From Sitta carolinensis (taxonomy: Eukaryota; Chordata; Aves; Passeriformes; Sittidae): a stretch of DNA of 64,000 bases. Within the stretch, counting starts at the first letter, position 1. Each line of letters starts with the position of its first letter. The notes beneath the pieces were generated by a model, which did not search any database, was not told the origin of the DNA, and saw only the letters and a list, made by a program, of their open reading frames with translations. Positions 39,691 through 51,900 of the stretch are shown one piece after another. The translations under genes were made by a program, and so were the position numbers. The stretch lies in assembly GCA_032173965.1 (NCBI GenBank), contig CM063284.1, positions 114,426,410-114,490,409 on the forward strand, written 5' to 3'.

Positions 39691-42600
39691 TTGCATTTTG
39701 ACAGCTTCTCTAATGTAACACAATCTGCCTTGCTAAGTATGTCTGTGCTACTGGCAGTTAAAGTTGCTGATTTTATACTGAGATGGTTGCAATGGGGCAG
39801 CACTGCTCACTAAACAAAAATTTATGTAATGAAGGAGGGAGGAAAAAATAGCCCAGAAACCTGTACAGGATCAAATATTTCCATTCCAGATGCACTGTTT
39901 TTACACAAATGGATTCTTGGGAGAAATAAACCTTCAGCTTTTCTGCTAAAATGTAAGGTAAACCCAGCACACACATACAGAGCAGTATGATATGCCAGGA
40001 AGGGAAATTTGGGTCATGGGCATATGAATTACCTGGAGCCAGTGATGTTTTCTTCATTTGACTTACTAATTTATTTCATGCAGCTGCCAACACTTGCTGC
40101 ACCTCTTAAAATTGACTTCGCCCCACCCCAGCAGTGGCACATTAATATTGGGCTGAATCACCACCACCTTCTCCAATACATCCTGTCTGCACTCAGCCAA
40201 ACATCTTTTCCTCTCTCCAGTTGCAAAATAGTAGCTGCTCCCAGTGGTTGAGTATTATATCTGATTAAATTTGATGGAAGTAGGCCCTGATTCTGTCCCA
40301 AAAGAGCTGATACTACAGACTCACGTGTTTTCCTTTGACTGCTTGTCTCCGCTGCTGTCTCTTGCCTGGCACGCTGCCTGGAAAGGAGGAGGGACTGTTG
40401 AAACAGGACAGCTTGCCAAAGAAATCAAGCTTCTTCAGAAGAAAAGCCCCAGTATGAAAATTTCACTCTTTTTTGTGATGTCCCCTTTCTACAGGCAAAA
40501 TACACTTTTATACTTGAAAATATCAGGTTTCTTCATTGTGAAATCTGTTAGTCCTGTGTGGTTTTTTCTCTGCAGTGCAGGAATATCCTGATATTCATAA
40601 TATAAAAAATATTTGTTGAGGTGGAAACATTGTTCAGGAACCTGAGTGTTCCTGGCTTTATTTGTCCCAATGTGAGCATGCTGTTAACCCAGGTGCTGTC
40701 TCCTACTTTAGGTATTGGAAATGGGGCCCAGATCCACAAAAATGGGAAAATTAATTGATAAACATTTCCTACAGACCTAGTTCCAAGAATTGCCAAGATC
40801 TGCATTAAAATTAGGAGCTTGGGCTACCAGAATAATTATTTTCTCGGTATCTATTTTCGCGGCCTAGTTTGAAGGGACAATCTGTTAGAAATCAGCACAT
40901 CTACAGAAACTGCTTGGTTCACCAGCTAATAAAAATTATTAAGTGTAATAATGACAAAGCAAGCATGAGTGATATCATCTTGACATTTGCAAAGCCCAGT
41001 TGGATTGAATAATAATGGCTTGCTATTTGCCTTGCATCAGCAGCTGAAGCAGGTTCCAATGCTCCTGTTTATACCAAAGAAACAGGGCACCATAAAACCC
41101 CACATGTACACTTACCTATGCTGCAGTGTAAAGTCAGACAGTATCTGGTCCTGTAGCCATTAATGTAAGATATTATGAGTTAAGAAACAAAAGATGGATT
41201 GATGCATTCCAACAGCTGAGATTTCCTGGCTATGAGATTTCTCTACTCTCATCCTTTATTGAAGTGTGTTTTTGGGCCCTGGTGGGTGTTTAGCTGCCCA
41301 CATGCCAGGCTCTTCTGACTCACCTTGCTGCAGACAGAAACAAAAGCCGTCCTCCAAATTTAAATGCTTGTCAAACTGTACATCCACTGGCTCAAAAGGA
41401 GAGCTTTGCAAATAAAGCACTGGGCACCAAGTAGCCAAAGCAATTTAAAAGTGGTTTCAGCAAAAATTCAGACCCTCTGCTGCACCATAAGGATGGAATA
41501 AATCACACAGTATAACTGTCCATTGGTTCATTTATTACAGCTGCTATGCAGAAAGCTTATTGCCTCCTAGAAATGGTATTTGTGCATATTGTAGCATGAC
41601 AGAAAAGTACCAGAAGTTCTTCATACAAAGCTTCTTCTCTTGTTAGAAAAGCAGCCTTCCCTTATCAAGTTTGCTCTGTATGAGGATCTTAAGGAGGTGG
41701 TGCGATGTGCACAAAGACCCGAACTTAGAGACATTACCTCCTCAGCTGTAACTTCTTGCATCAGTCTGGCCATGCCTGAGCCAGCCCTGGATATTCCAGG
41801 GCACATGAGGCACTGTAAACAGGGTGGCCGGGTCAGCCAGGCTGCTGCCTCTTCCTCTGACTGCTCTGCAAAGGCAAAGCTATAGTGGGATTCAGGCCTT
41901 GTCCTGAAGACCCTAGGTATCATCACAGGGGATGGCTGCAAGGAAGATTTTGGCAGAGACAAGTGGCAGAGAAAGGAATTGGGTAGCAAGCATGACTACT
42001 AGCTTGCTTTTGAGAGGAAACACAAGCCTGGAGGTGGGAATACCTGATGATAGTGTAATATAGCATTGACTACTAGACATCTCCCACTACATACTACTGA
42101 GCTACACTTTGCTCCAAACAGGCCCTGTGGGCTGCTGAAGTCTTCTCTGAGCTTGCTCTTCCAGGACAAGTGCCCTCACCACTGCTCAACTCAGATGGGA
42201 ACCTTGGTCCTGGAAATGGAAACAAAGTTGCCATGCTTCTGTGCTGGTGTCAGGTTTCACAAGGAGAAAAAGGAGCCAGGAGGTTTTGTTTTCATAAATG
42301 TGACTCAGTATTGCCCAGAATCAGTATTCCAAAAGGCCTTTCAGGTTTGTGTGTGCTTGCTTCAGCTGAGACTTGGTTTATACTTTCATTAATGCCTTCA
42401 GAGACTGAGCCAAGCTGCAGTCAGCCTTTTCCCTCAAGCTTGTTTTCACAAAGCCAGATTAAATACCAAAATTTCTGTCTGGAAATTGGAAGTCTATGGT
42501 AAAAAACATTAACCAAGAAAGCCTGCAAATGCTGTGCCCAGTAGTTAAGAAAATTAATCCACTTCATAATGAGTAAAAGAAAATTAATTCTTTTCTGAAT

Positions 42601-43927
42601 AGACAGGATGCTTCAAAGGTTTTGGTGGATCTTTCAGGCAAGTTTTTCAGATAGTAGGAAGAAATCTGATCATTAAGTGTCTGGAGAGCTGACAACTTCA
42701 TTACGGAAAGAAGAGCTCGGAAATGTTTCTAGGTACTTTGGTAGATTTCAGATAGATCAGGGAGGTTTAAGTTGGACATTAGGAAGAATTCTACATTTTG
42801 TGTACTGTTTTTTGTTTGTTAATTTGAGATTTCTTGGCTAATGTATTAATTTAATGTAGTGGGTCTAGCGCTGGCTAAATTACCAGTGCACTTACTAAAA
42901 TTACTTACTTATTTTCTGCTGTAAGATAGGATTAGGAGGAGGGCAAAGCAGGCTCAATCTTCGAAGGGTATAAAGAAAACTTTATTAACAGAATTAAAAG
43001 ATAAAATAATAATAAAATCAGAATAAACTTTCAGAATACTTTTCTTTCTCCACACTTTTTTCTCACTTGCCGACAATGTAGAGACAAAACTTGGGACTTC
43101 TAGTTAGTTTCCTACTTCTAAAATAGTCCTTTTTCACTTTATTTAGAGAGAGAAAAGTCTCTGGCTGTGCTATGGAGACTTCTTTACAAGAAATAATTTT
43201 TTTGTGGCTTCAATGTCACAGCAAAGCAGCTGCCCGGGAGATAGAAATTTCTTACGTGAGAAGTCCATCCCTTTGATTTACAGCTTTCTCCACAGCTGTT
43301 TGCAAGGACTCAAATTTGTTAATGGGGTATACTGTTAAATGCGGTATTACTGTCATGGGGTATGAGCTGTTTAGAAGCAAAGATTTTTTTATTTATTTTT
43401 GAGATAATTTTTATCTTTGGGAACAGAGGTCTTCTTTGAGGGCAAAGGGTTTTCATTACTTTTGTCTCTTTCTGTTTAAGCTTCTTACTGGATTACAACT
43501 ATTTCAACATTTCTTGTTTAAGCACGGATGTCTTTGCTTATGTCTATAGTCTGAACGCGCTCTTTATGCTTTTCAATGACTTATAGGGATATTTCAGTGT
43601 ATTACAGTCTATCACTACGGTCTGTAAAAGAATTTTAGCTTAAGACTAAATTATTTTTTTCATTTTCCTCTTATTTGGGACCTGACTTTTTCTTTACTGA
43701 CCTTCATGGTTTATGTTGTTCTCTCTTTATCTTTACTCTTCCTTTTTTCTTTACTCAAGAGAGGATTGATGTTTGTAGGTTTTATTTGTGCACTAAAAGA
43801 GTTAACATTTTGCTTGGGTTTGTGGATGGTTATGTGATTTGTGTTGGGCAGTGGCCGGAGCAGTCACAGTGAAGTATTTTAGGCCATGGGGGGGCTGTGC
43901 CAGGATCTCAGGGGCCCGGGCCAGAAC
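39691..43927. other. Intergenic region, no gene seen
   Basis: No exon is recognised. A CR1 scrap lies near 42760-42800. The stretch at about 40800-41060 is non-repetitive with TAATTATT and AATTATTAAG words, and is a guess at a conserved non-coding element. The open frames at 41621-42502 show no family resemblance. Confidence 0.5.
42760..42800 (+). mobile_element. CR1 remnant (short)
   Basis: GGTTTAAGTTGGACATTAGG followed by AAGAATTCTACATTTTG resembles the CR1 segment reading GGTTCAGGTTGGATATTAGG. Only about 40 bases are convincing. Confidence 0.5.
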
Positions 43928-44143
43928 AGCAGACATCAGGAAGAATTTCTTCACAGAATGGGTGTTTGCACATTGGAATGGGCTGCCCAGGGAGGTGGTG
44001 GAGTCACTGTCCCTGGAGGTGTTCAAGAAAAGACTGGACATGTGACACTCAGTGACACGCTCCAGTTGACATGGCAGTGTTGAGTCATAGGTTGGAGTTG
44101 ATAATAAAGGTCTGTTCCAACCTAACTCATTCTGTGATTCTGT
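43928..44143 (+). mobile_element. CR1 LINE 3' end, plus orientation
   Basis: The sequence runs AGACATCAGGAAGAATTTCT, then GGAATGGGCTGCCCAGGGAG, GTCACTGTCCCTGGAGGTGT and ends ATTCTGTGATTCTGT at 44143. That is the classic CR1 3' end with its 8-base tail repeat. The GC-rich stretch just before (43850-43927) may be the same element. Confidence 0.95.
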
Positions 44144-45015
44144 AAAAGACAACTAAGAAATGTTCATTGGGGTCTCCATTTCCGTTCCCACTTAGGAAGT
44201 AACTGAAAGAAAAATTAGTTGGTATGAGCAAAGTGTAGACCTATGAAAACACTACTGAAAGAAACAGAAAAGCAAATCCACCTGGAATATATGAAGATTA
44301 GCCCTATCTGCATCCCAATACATCTGCCCAAACTTCTGTATAAAGATGACACATAATTGTAAATTCCTACCCTCCCTGATGTTTGGGACATTGTGTTTTT
44401 CATTAAAAGGAATTAGGTAAAAACAGTTCCATTTCTTGAATTCTCTTTTTTTAAACTTTCAAGATCTTCTCTGAATAATACATGTTTTGTCAGAACGTTG
44501 GCATCTCATGTTTCCAGAGCATGGCATGGTTTTAGCTGGAAAACAAGAGCCAAAGGCGATTTGATGAGTTGTGCTGCAGTCACTCATTACAGTAACTGGT
44601 AGGGACAGACAAGGCCCACCGGAACAGGAACTGCTCTAAAACAGATGATTCTGCTCCATGGCGGGGAAAAAATATTGGGTCTGCTTTCTATATGCAGCCT
44701 GACATTAATTCCAAATGACATCTCACCTTGTAATGTTTCTCACACAGGCAAAAGTGAGAAGTGTTAGTAAACACTTCAGGGTTTAAGAAAATGCTCCCTA
44801 CAGTTCAAAAGTTTATTACCAGTTTTCTGATACAGAGATAATTCTAACCATTTTAAAATGTTTTAGGAAGCAACATATGGTATGCATGTGATGTATGCTG
44901 TGACAAAATTTAAGGTTGCAAATGGCAAATCTGCAACCATCTGTGCAACAAAAATTTATGCAAAAAAGAAAAAGGAGACAAGCAAATACAGCAAATAACC
45001 CATGATGAGAAAAGT

Positions 45016-45468
45016 ATCATGGAATCATAGAACAGTTTGGGTTGGAAGAGGACCTTAAAGATCATCCAATCCAAATCCAAATCCTCCTGTCATGGGCAGG
45101 AACACCTTCCACTAGACCAGGTTGCTCAAAGCCCTATCCAGCCTGGCACTGGAACACTTCCAGGGATGAGGCCTCCACAACTGTTTTTTGGGCAACCTGT
45201 TCCTGTGCCCCACCACTCTCACAGTAAAGAATTTCTCCCTAATATCTAATCTAAACCTACTCTCTTTGGTTTAAAGCCGCCTCCCCTTGTCCTGTCGCTA
45301 CATGGCCTCGTCAAGTCCCTCCCCAGCTTTCTCTTACCCCTTCAGGAACCAGACAGTGCTCCAGTGCCCCTCTGGAGCCTTTTCTTCTCCAGGCTGAACA
45401 ACCCCAACTCTCTCAGCCTGCCTTAATACGAGAGATACTCCAGCCTTCCGCTCACCTTCGTAATTTTG
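45016..45468 (-). mobile_element. CR1 LINE 3' fragment, minus orientation
   Basis: The left edge is ATCATGGAATCATAGAACAG followed by GTTGGAAGAGGACC and CTTAAAGATCATCCAATCC. Later words include CACTGGAACACTTCCAGGGA and CCAGGCTGAACAACCCCAAC. This is a fairly young-looking, 5'-truncated CR1 copy. Confidence 0.95.
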
Positions 45469-46654
45469 AGACTATCATTTCCTTTGACTAGTCCTGATCT
45501 TAAAAAAACAAACAGTGAAGAGAACAGACAAGTCATCAGATTGTCTCTTGAAGTTCAAGCAGACACATTCTGGAGAATTATCTTACTTAACATGTATTTT
45601 TAGTGCTACTATACTCATGTAGCAATTCCACACTCTTCCACCTTTACTTTTGGTACATTAATTTTTTGATGCAAAAGTTACACCAAGAAAAGCATCCTAG
45701 CATCTATGATGGACTTAATAGGGATTAAGCACTGTAGAGCTAACACATTGTCATCACAGCTGTATCTTCTCCACAGAATAATAGGATGAAGCAACATAAT
45801 GCTATACTTATACATCAAACCCCATACCGGATGAGCCACACAGTTGTGTTGACAGTGCTGATTAACAGCTCTACCTTGCATTTGCAGAGATTAATTTCAT
45901 GTGAAAGCATCCTAATAATAGATGTTCAGACTGAGCTCTGCTATTACACAACAGGACAGTAAATTGGCCAGTAGGAGATTTGGGTCTTACTGAGAGATAA
46001 TGATGAATACCTGTCAGTACAGCAGTTGGCCTACTTCCAAACAACCTAAAAATACATACCCTGCTTATGCTGCTCATATGGCGAAACATGTAATGTCTTC
46101 AGTGTATCGAAAGGCTAACCTGACAATCAGTGGTTTAGTCTAGCCTTGCTAAAGTTCCCTTTGAATACTTCTGCTTCATGCACTGTAAACGAAATCAGCT
46201 AAAAGGATGCCAGGTCTATATCTTTACTTGTGAGAGTCTCTACCCATGTCTGCCTTTTTTTCAATAAAACAAAGTAGGCAATCATTCACACCCCAAAAAT
46301 GTAGAGATAAACCTTACTAGTCAGTATTTATGGCCTATTTACTATTGCAGAACTTTTAACTAAAGTGGTTCTGCAATGCTTGTAAAGCACTTCTGCAGCA
46401 CAGACCTCAACTATTAAAAACTCAGACCTTATTGTTTACGTGACTTTTTTCCTTTATTCCACTGTTGTCTGAATTATTTTTCCTTTCATTTCTTCTGGGG
46501 TTTTGTTCCTTCCATCCCTATTCAGACACTTCAAGGCAAGAAAGGCATCTCATGGGCAGGACATGCTGCTCAAAACTCAAAACATGCTGCTCATGGTTCA
46601 GCAGGACAGGCCATGTATCATTCCATTTAGTTCAAACACAACACAGACCTTCAG
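45469..46654. other. Intergenic stretch between CR1 and TMEM68 3' side, no gene seen
   Basis: No gene or repeat is recognised. It may include the real end of the TMEM68 transcript if a more distant poly(A) site is used (a further TTTATT lies near 46455). Confidence 0.4.
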
Positions 46655-48887
46655 AAGTCTGTTCCAGATGTTAATTTTATTCAAAAGGTGTCTTCTATAT
46701 ATTTTTAATATATAGAAATAAATATGAAAGGCCTATACAAATATGAACACTTAGAGAGTACCAATACTGCCCTTTTTTATACTGATCTTCCAATACTTAA
46801 GGGGACAAACCGTCAGCAAATAACCCACATGTCAATAAAATAAATTCTAAAAAATCTCTGATAACAATGTCCGTTCACATCTAATGGAACCTCTTGGATT
46901 GAGTTCTCTTTTACATATATGCAACCTCAATGCAAAAGATGTCTCAAAGCTCCCTTTGAGATATTCACAACATAGACAGGTACATTTTTCTCAAGATGGA
47001 CAATAAAAAAAGGTCATATTTAAGTTATACCTCATGCAGGAATTTAGCATTATCACTTTTAATGACATGCTGCGTTAACAGTATTTTTGAAACACAGTCC
47101 AATAAACTAAAAGGAACACAATCTTGCCTTCAAGTAAAAACACAAGTCATTTAAAAAACTTCAGAATGGGCATTTGCTTTTTTATATACCATGATTTATA
47201 TACCACAAATTTGCTTTTTTTATATCCCAAAGCTTTAAAAAATTTACCACCACATAAAATTTTTTTTGTATAAAATAATATCAATTTAAGTAAGCCTTTT
47301 GCTTCTTGTAAACCATGTTTGATAGACTTTCCCATAAAGGGATATTTTTCTAACATAGGGCATCACCCACACGCACTTATGCAATATCACTAATTTACAC
47401 ATTTAAAAGACCATAAAGCAAAGTACGTGCTTAAATGGTGAGAGGAATGATTACTACATCGAATACAACTGCTCCTTCAAATGTTGGTTATTTCTTGGGG
47501 TTTTTTGGGGGTAATGTATTTATTTTTAAGAAAAGGTCAAACCCCAACAATATTGAAAGGCGACCACATCATATGTCAAAAACCTCTTTTGTCTTTTCTG
47601 AAGGAATTTGTCCTTATCCCAGAACTAAGAGTTCACAGATGTTAACTTAAGAACTGCAGATTAAAATTCCTGGAAATTAGAAAAAATATTTCAGATATTT
47701 CCAATTTGGACAATAAAACCATTGCCATTTTCTTTACCTAAGAATAAATATAACAATATTATTTGCTGTAAGTGCACAAAAGCCCAATCTTGCAACTCTC
47801 TCCTGTTGATTCAATTGTTTTCACTTAAGGAAAGTATACAGAACTTTCCTCTCCTTCATTATTTAACTTACATAAATGTTTGAAGAATATATTTAATAGT
47901 TTATCCATACACTAAATCTAAAGGGTATTTGGGAATGCCAATCCTGATTTTCAAAAGAACTAGTGCTTTTACAGTGTTGCAACAATTTTCTCTTTCCATC
48001 AAGATAAAGATTTTTGAGCTCATATTACTAAACAGTACTTTTATTTCTCCTTCTTAATGTCCAAATGCTCAGCTCATTGTTTCAAAAGAGAATTTGTAGA
48101 TTCACTGAGAAATAAATGGGACAAGTCTCTACTCAAGAACAGATATCCAATATGCCTTGGCTTGGAATAGCAGTTGTGTTGCAGGGTTCTCATTCACAGC
48201 ATTGAAGTGGTTTCCATAACAAACCTCCTTGGATCACTGCAGTTCTCTAATCAATTTTCACTCCTCTGAACCCTTTCTAAGCTCACCCAGCAATACTAAA
48301 CACTTTGCAACACAGGTTTTGCAGGGATTGCTAGAGGTTCTGCAGGCCAAAAGTGGTGGACTGTTGGCCAGCAGTATGAGAGCAACAATCTCAGGAAAGT
48401 TTTCATACGTGTTGTATGGCGTTAATCTGGCCCACAAAACCTCCTTACACTGATGAGGGTCAAGACAGTAAGATTCCAGCTCTGCAGAGGGTTTGACATT
48501 CAGGTTAGAGATCCATCATGGTGGGGATGGGAGACAATGATGAAGGAAGGAAAAAAGGAAGACAGACCATATACATAAAGGCTTACAGTATAATTTGGAA
48601 AAAAAAAACCAAAACAAATCCAGAATCAACATCTCAGACACTTCCAAGGCAGGAACACACTTATCAAAAATTAAACTTTGCCCCATTATGAATGATTTGA
48701 AGTTTGGGTTCCTGAGCTTGATACTGGACAGGGGAAAGGGTAAAGGCATGTGACTTCTATCTTAAATTATACATCAGTATTAGGACAGCATTTAAAACCT
48801 ATTATTAGAAGAATGAATAATTTACAAATGTGACTTCGAGAATATTATAACTAAATAGTAGTTATAGAAGTTTAAATTCAGAAGATC
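46655..48887 (-). other. TMEM68: Candidate TMEM68 3' UTR
   Basis: No other gene is seen between the TMEM68 stop and the intergenic repeats. The stretch is AT-rich and free of recognised repeats. Minus-strand AATAAA hexamers occur at 48045-48040, 47524-47519 and 46681-46676. Any could end the transcript; the boundary given uses the last one and is a guess. Confidence 0.4.
46676..46681 (-). terminator. TMEM68: Possible distal poly(A) signal of TMEM68
   Basis: TTTATT on the plus strand reads AATAAA on the minus strand. It is one of three candidates; the others are at 47519-47524 and 48040-48045. No transcript evidence is available to choose among them. Confidence 0.3.
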
Positions 48888-48992
48888 TTAATCTTCTTTC
48901 TTTTGTGTTTGAAATCGTTCCATTAAAGCCCTAAATATATTTCCTGGTATTTTCTGATGTTTTTCTATGAGAGCTTGGACTGCTGCTTTTGT
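48888..48992 (-). CDS. TMEM68: TMEM68 last coding exon
   Basis: The acceptor TTTCCCTACAG ends at 48993. The exon reads TKAAVQALIEKHQKIPGNIF, then RALMERFQTQKKED and TAA at 48890-48888. The IPGNI motif and the basic, Gln-rich tail match the family. A stretch with no start codon of its own, it was placed by continuing the reading phase from exon 5. Confidence 0.94.
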   Translation of the reverse strand, partial: TKAAVQALIEKHQKIPGNIFRALMERFQTQKKED

Positions 48993-51900
48993 CTGTAGGG
49001 AAAGAGAAAAGGTTTTGGTCAGTAAACCTCATCTTCATACTGCTCAGATAATAACACAATTTCTAAGCTCTTTTTAATCCTTTCAAATACCACAGAACAA
49101 TTGCAAATTCAAAATACTGCTCTTCCATATTTAAGCCCGCAGGATGTGATTGTGGCAACACTGCCATGAAACAGACCAACAAACTAGTGTCTCTTATGTC
49201 TGGTAGATGTGCTATTAGAAGCTGTATTAGAAGCCAAATGACAACAGAATAAATTCATATAGACTTAGATCTATAAAGCACAGCAAACACCTACATGATG
49301 TACTGCAACTCGCACTCCTGCCTTTCCCAGGTTTGCGTAAATAACACTCTTCCGGTGGGCTTCTACATATGCTCAGAAGCAGCACTGGAAACACCACTGT
49401 GTCTCAGCACATTTGACTTGCGCAAAGTAATGCACTCTGGACCCAAGGCCCCTGAAGGAACTGGCCCTGTGACACATGCTCAGGCCACTGAGCTGCATGT
49501 GACAGCAGCCTTCACTTTCACTCAAAAAACAAACAGGCCAAGAAGTGCACAGCAGTTACTCTTATTATATAAAAGCTCTATAGGAAACATGCAACATGCA
49601 AAAGCTGGGGTGAGAACACACTTCCTATTCTGCCTAGACAAGCACAGGCTAGTGAATTCTTAAGGCCAGAAAGAGAAGAACAGAGAATTATTTGCCTCTG
49701 TGAAGCAGTGGGCAGATGTTGGTAGAACATTGTTTGTTGGCACAAACTCCCACTGTTTATATGAAATAAGCGATCAACTGTTAAGTCCTTGCAAAAGGAC
49801 TTTATACCTCTGGTCCTACATGACTCCACAGATGTAAAATTTGTATTAGGTAAAAATTTTGAGCTTTATTTTTTGCTCTACATAATGGGAAAATGCATAC
49901 TGTGCCACAGCCCAAAACATAAGATACAACTTTAAAATCACTCTAACTAAATAGGATTTCAGGGAGTTTGCATTCTAGGGGCCATATCTAGCAGAATCTG
50001 AACCTAAGTCAGAAGTAAGTGAGGGTTGTCATAAACATAAGATGCCAATGTATGTCTGAAAGTAAATTAAACACATTCTCTGCTGAAAGCCAGCAGTTCT
50101 GAAGTCCTGTCAGAGTGACCCCACAAAAGAAACAACCAGTTTTCCAAAACCAGGGCCTGAGATACTGCATAGAAACATTTTAACGCTTTTTGCAGAGACC
50201 TAATCATAGGGTAAACAGACAAAGAGAGACAACTGAACTGACACTTGCATGGTCAAGAAAAGTCTCTCTCTCAAGTGAAGTTTTCAGAATATTTTAAGTG
50301 ACCATCTGTGGAGTTTTCGAAAATACCTATTTCAGCCCACTCCATCTCACTGCTCCACCACTTAACTGGTTTATGTCTTTGCACTGTGAAGTCTATTAAT
50401 AAACTGAATGAACATGAGGACCTGAAAATCCTTTCTATAAGGCATCTAAATCTGAATTAGAGGAACATATAGAAGTTAAATTGCTGGGTTAGAAGCTGGA
50501 CAAAATAGAAACACACTCAATAAAGCAATGAAATTATTTACCTTTTTTTTTATTGTATGTAATTCCAACATTTTGTGAACATAGATTTTCTATCTTTGAA
50601 AGGCTTCCTGAAAGCATCTTTCTGAAAACATCAGGAAGCAGAATGCTTCCTCTTGGGTGAAGTGCTTCTCTCTATTAACTGACAGCTGTCTTATCTGACC
50701 GAACTTCTTCAGTCTTTAAAGCAAGTTGTTTCTCAAAGCAAATATAGGGTGCAATTAACTTAAAAAGAACTAGAACATCAGCAAGTTGTAGTAATAAAAA
50801 GACAGTATTTAAGAATGACATTCAGAGCTAAGCAAGTACAAAACTTACCATGATTCCACCAATTTCTATAACTGGCTCCTAGACAGAAATCACTTGACAA
50901 GACTATTGCGGTGGTTTTTACCAGAACATTCAATATTTTAAATGTACATATCTAGATATCTTACCTTTGCAGCCAATTCCTCAGCAGTCATATTTGGTTC
51001 ATATGGAATGGGTTCTCCAATAAATGTACGAAGCTTGACAGGAAACCCCCCATACAGCGGAACTACTGGCAATCTAATACGCTCATATAGCGACCTAAGT
51101 ATTTCTAATGTGAAAAAATGTAGTGGAAAACAGGAGAAGAAAAGGTGGGAAAGGGAGAAGGGGAGTGGGGGAGGGTAAAGGAGGGAAAAGAGAGAGAGAG
51201 AGACTGGGATTATTCTGTAAAGTTTTTTTTTCCCACTAGGTCGTAACATTGAAACTGGCTTGCAAAGGAATCTAGCCCCCAACCCAGACTCAAACAATGT
51301 GTCATCTCAAGCGCTATCCTCCCCTGACTTTCATTTCTTAAAAGCTGCATTAATGCTTATATCAGACTTATTTCTACCCTAATTTGGTGTGAAATCTTTC
51401 CTCCAAAGAGTAGCTGAAACGAGAAGAAAATGAGAGAAATTCAATAGCTGTCTCTCTGGAGAGGATGAGAATGCTACGCAATACAGGATACAGGTTCAGC
51501 TCATTTGACAGGTTAACATTAGAAACTAGTATTGGAAAACTGCATGTTCAGTCCCACTGAGGTCTACAGGATCAGAAATAGCCTTGTCTGCCTAAAAGTC
51601 AGTCGTGCTAACACACTGAATTGCTCTTTCAGATCACATGCTGGTTGCAGTTAAACAATATAAAAAGAGAGAAAAAACAGCTATTTCCATCAGTTCTAAG
51701 AGAACACGTTCTTCTCCACATGCCACCTTCTAAGTGTTTATTCCAAATGTACCCAGAAGAGATTCTTTGAATAATGTGCACTAATATTATCTTTCTCAAT
51801 TCATTAACTGAGGTGCTGGCATAAGAAAATCCTTACTGATCAAGATGTGGAATTTTCTGTACACAACCTATAAAAACAAAGAAAAAACTGGAGTCACACC

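Noticed and set aside
41621..42502. Overlapping open frames of 105-122 codons on both strands
   Set aside because: No family match and no consistent splice signals; overlapping frames on both strands argue for chance.
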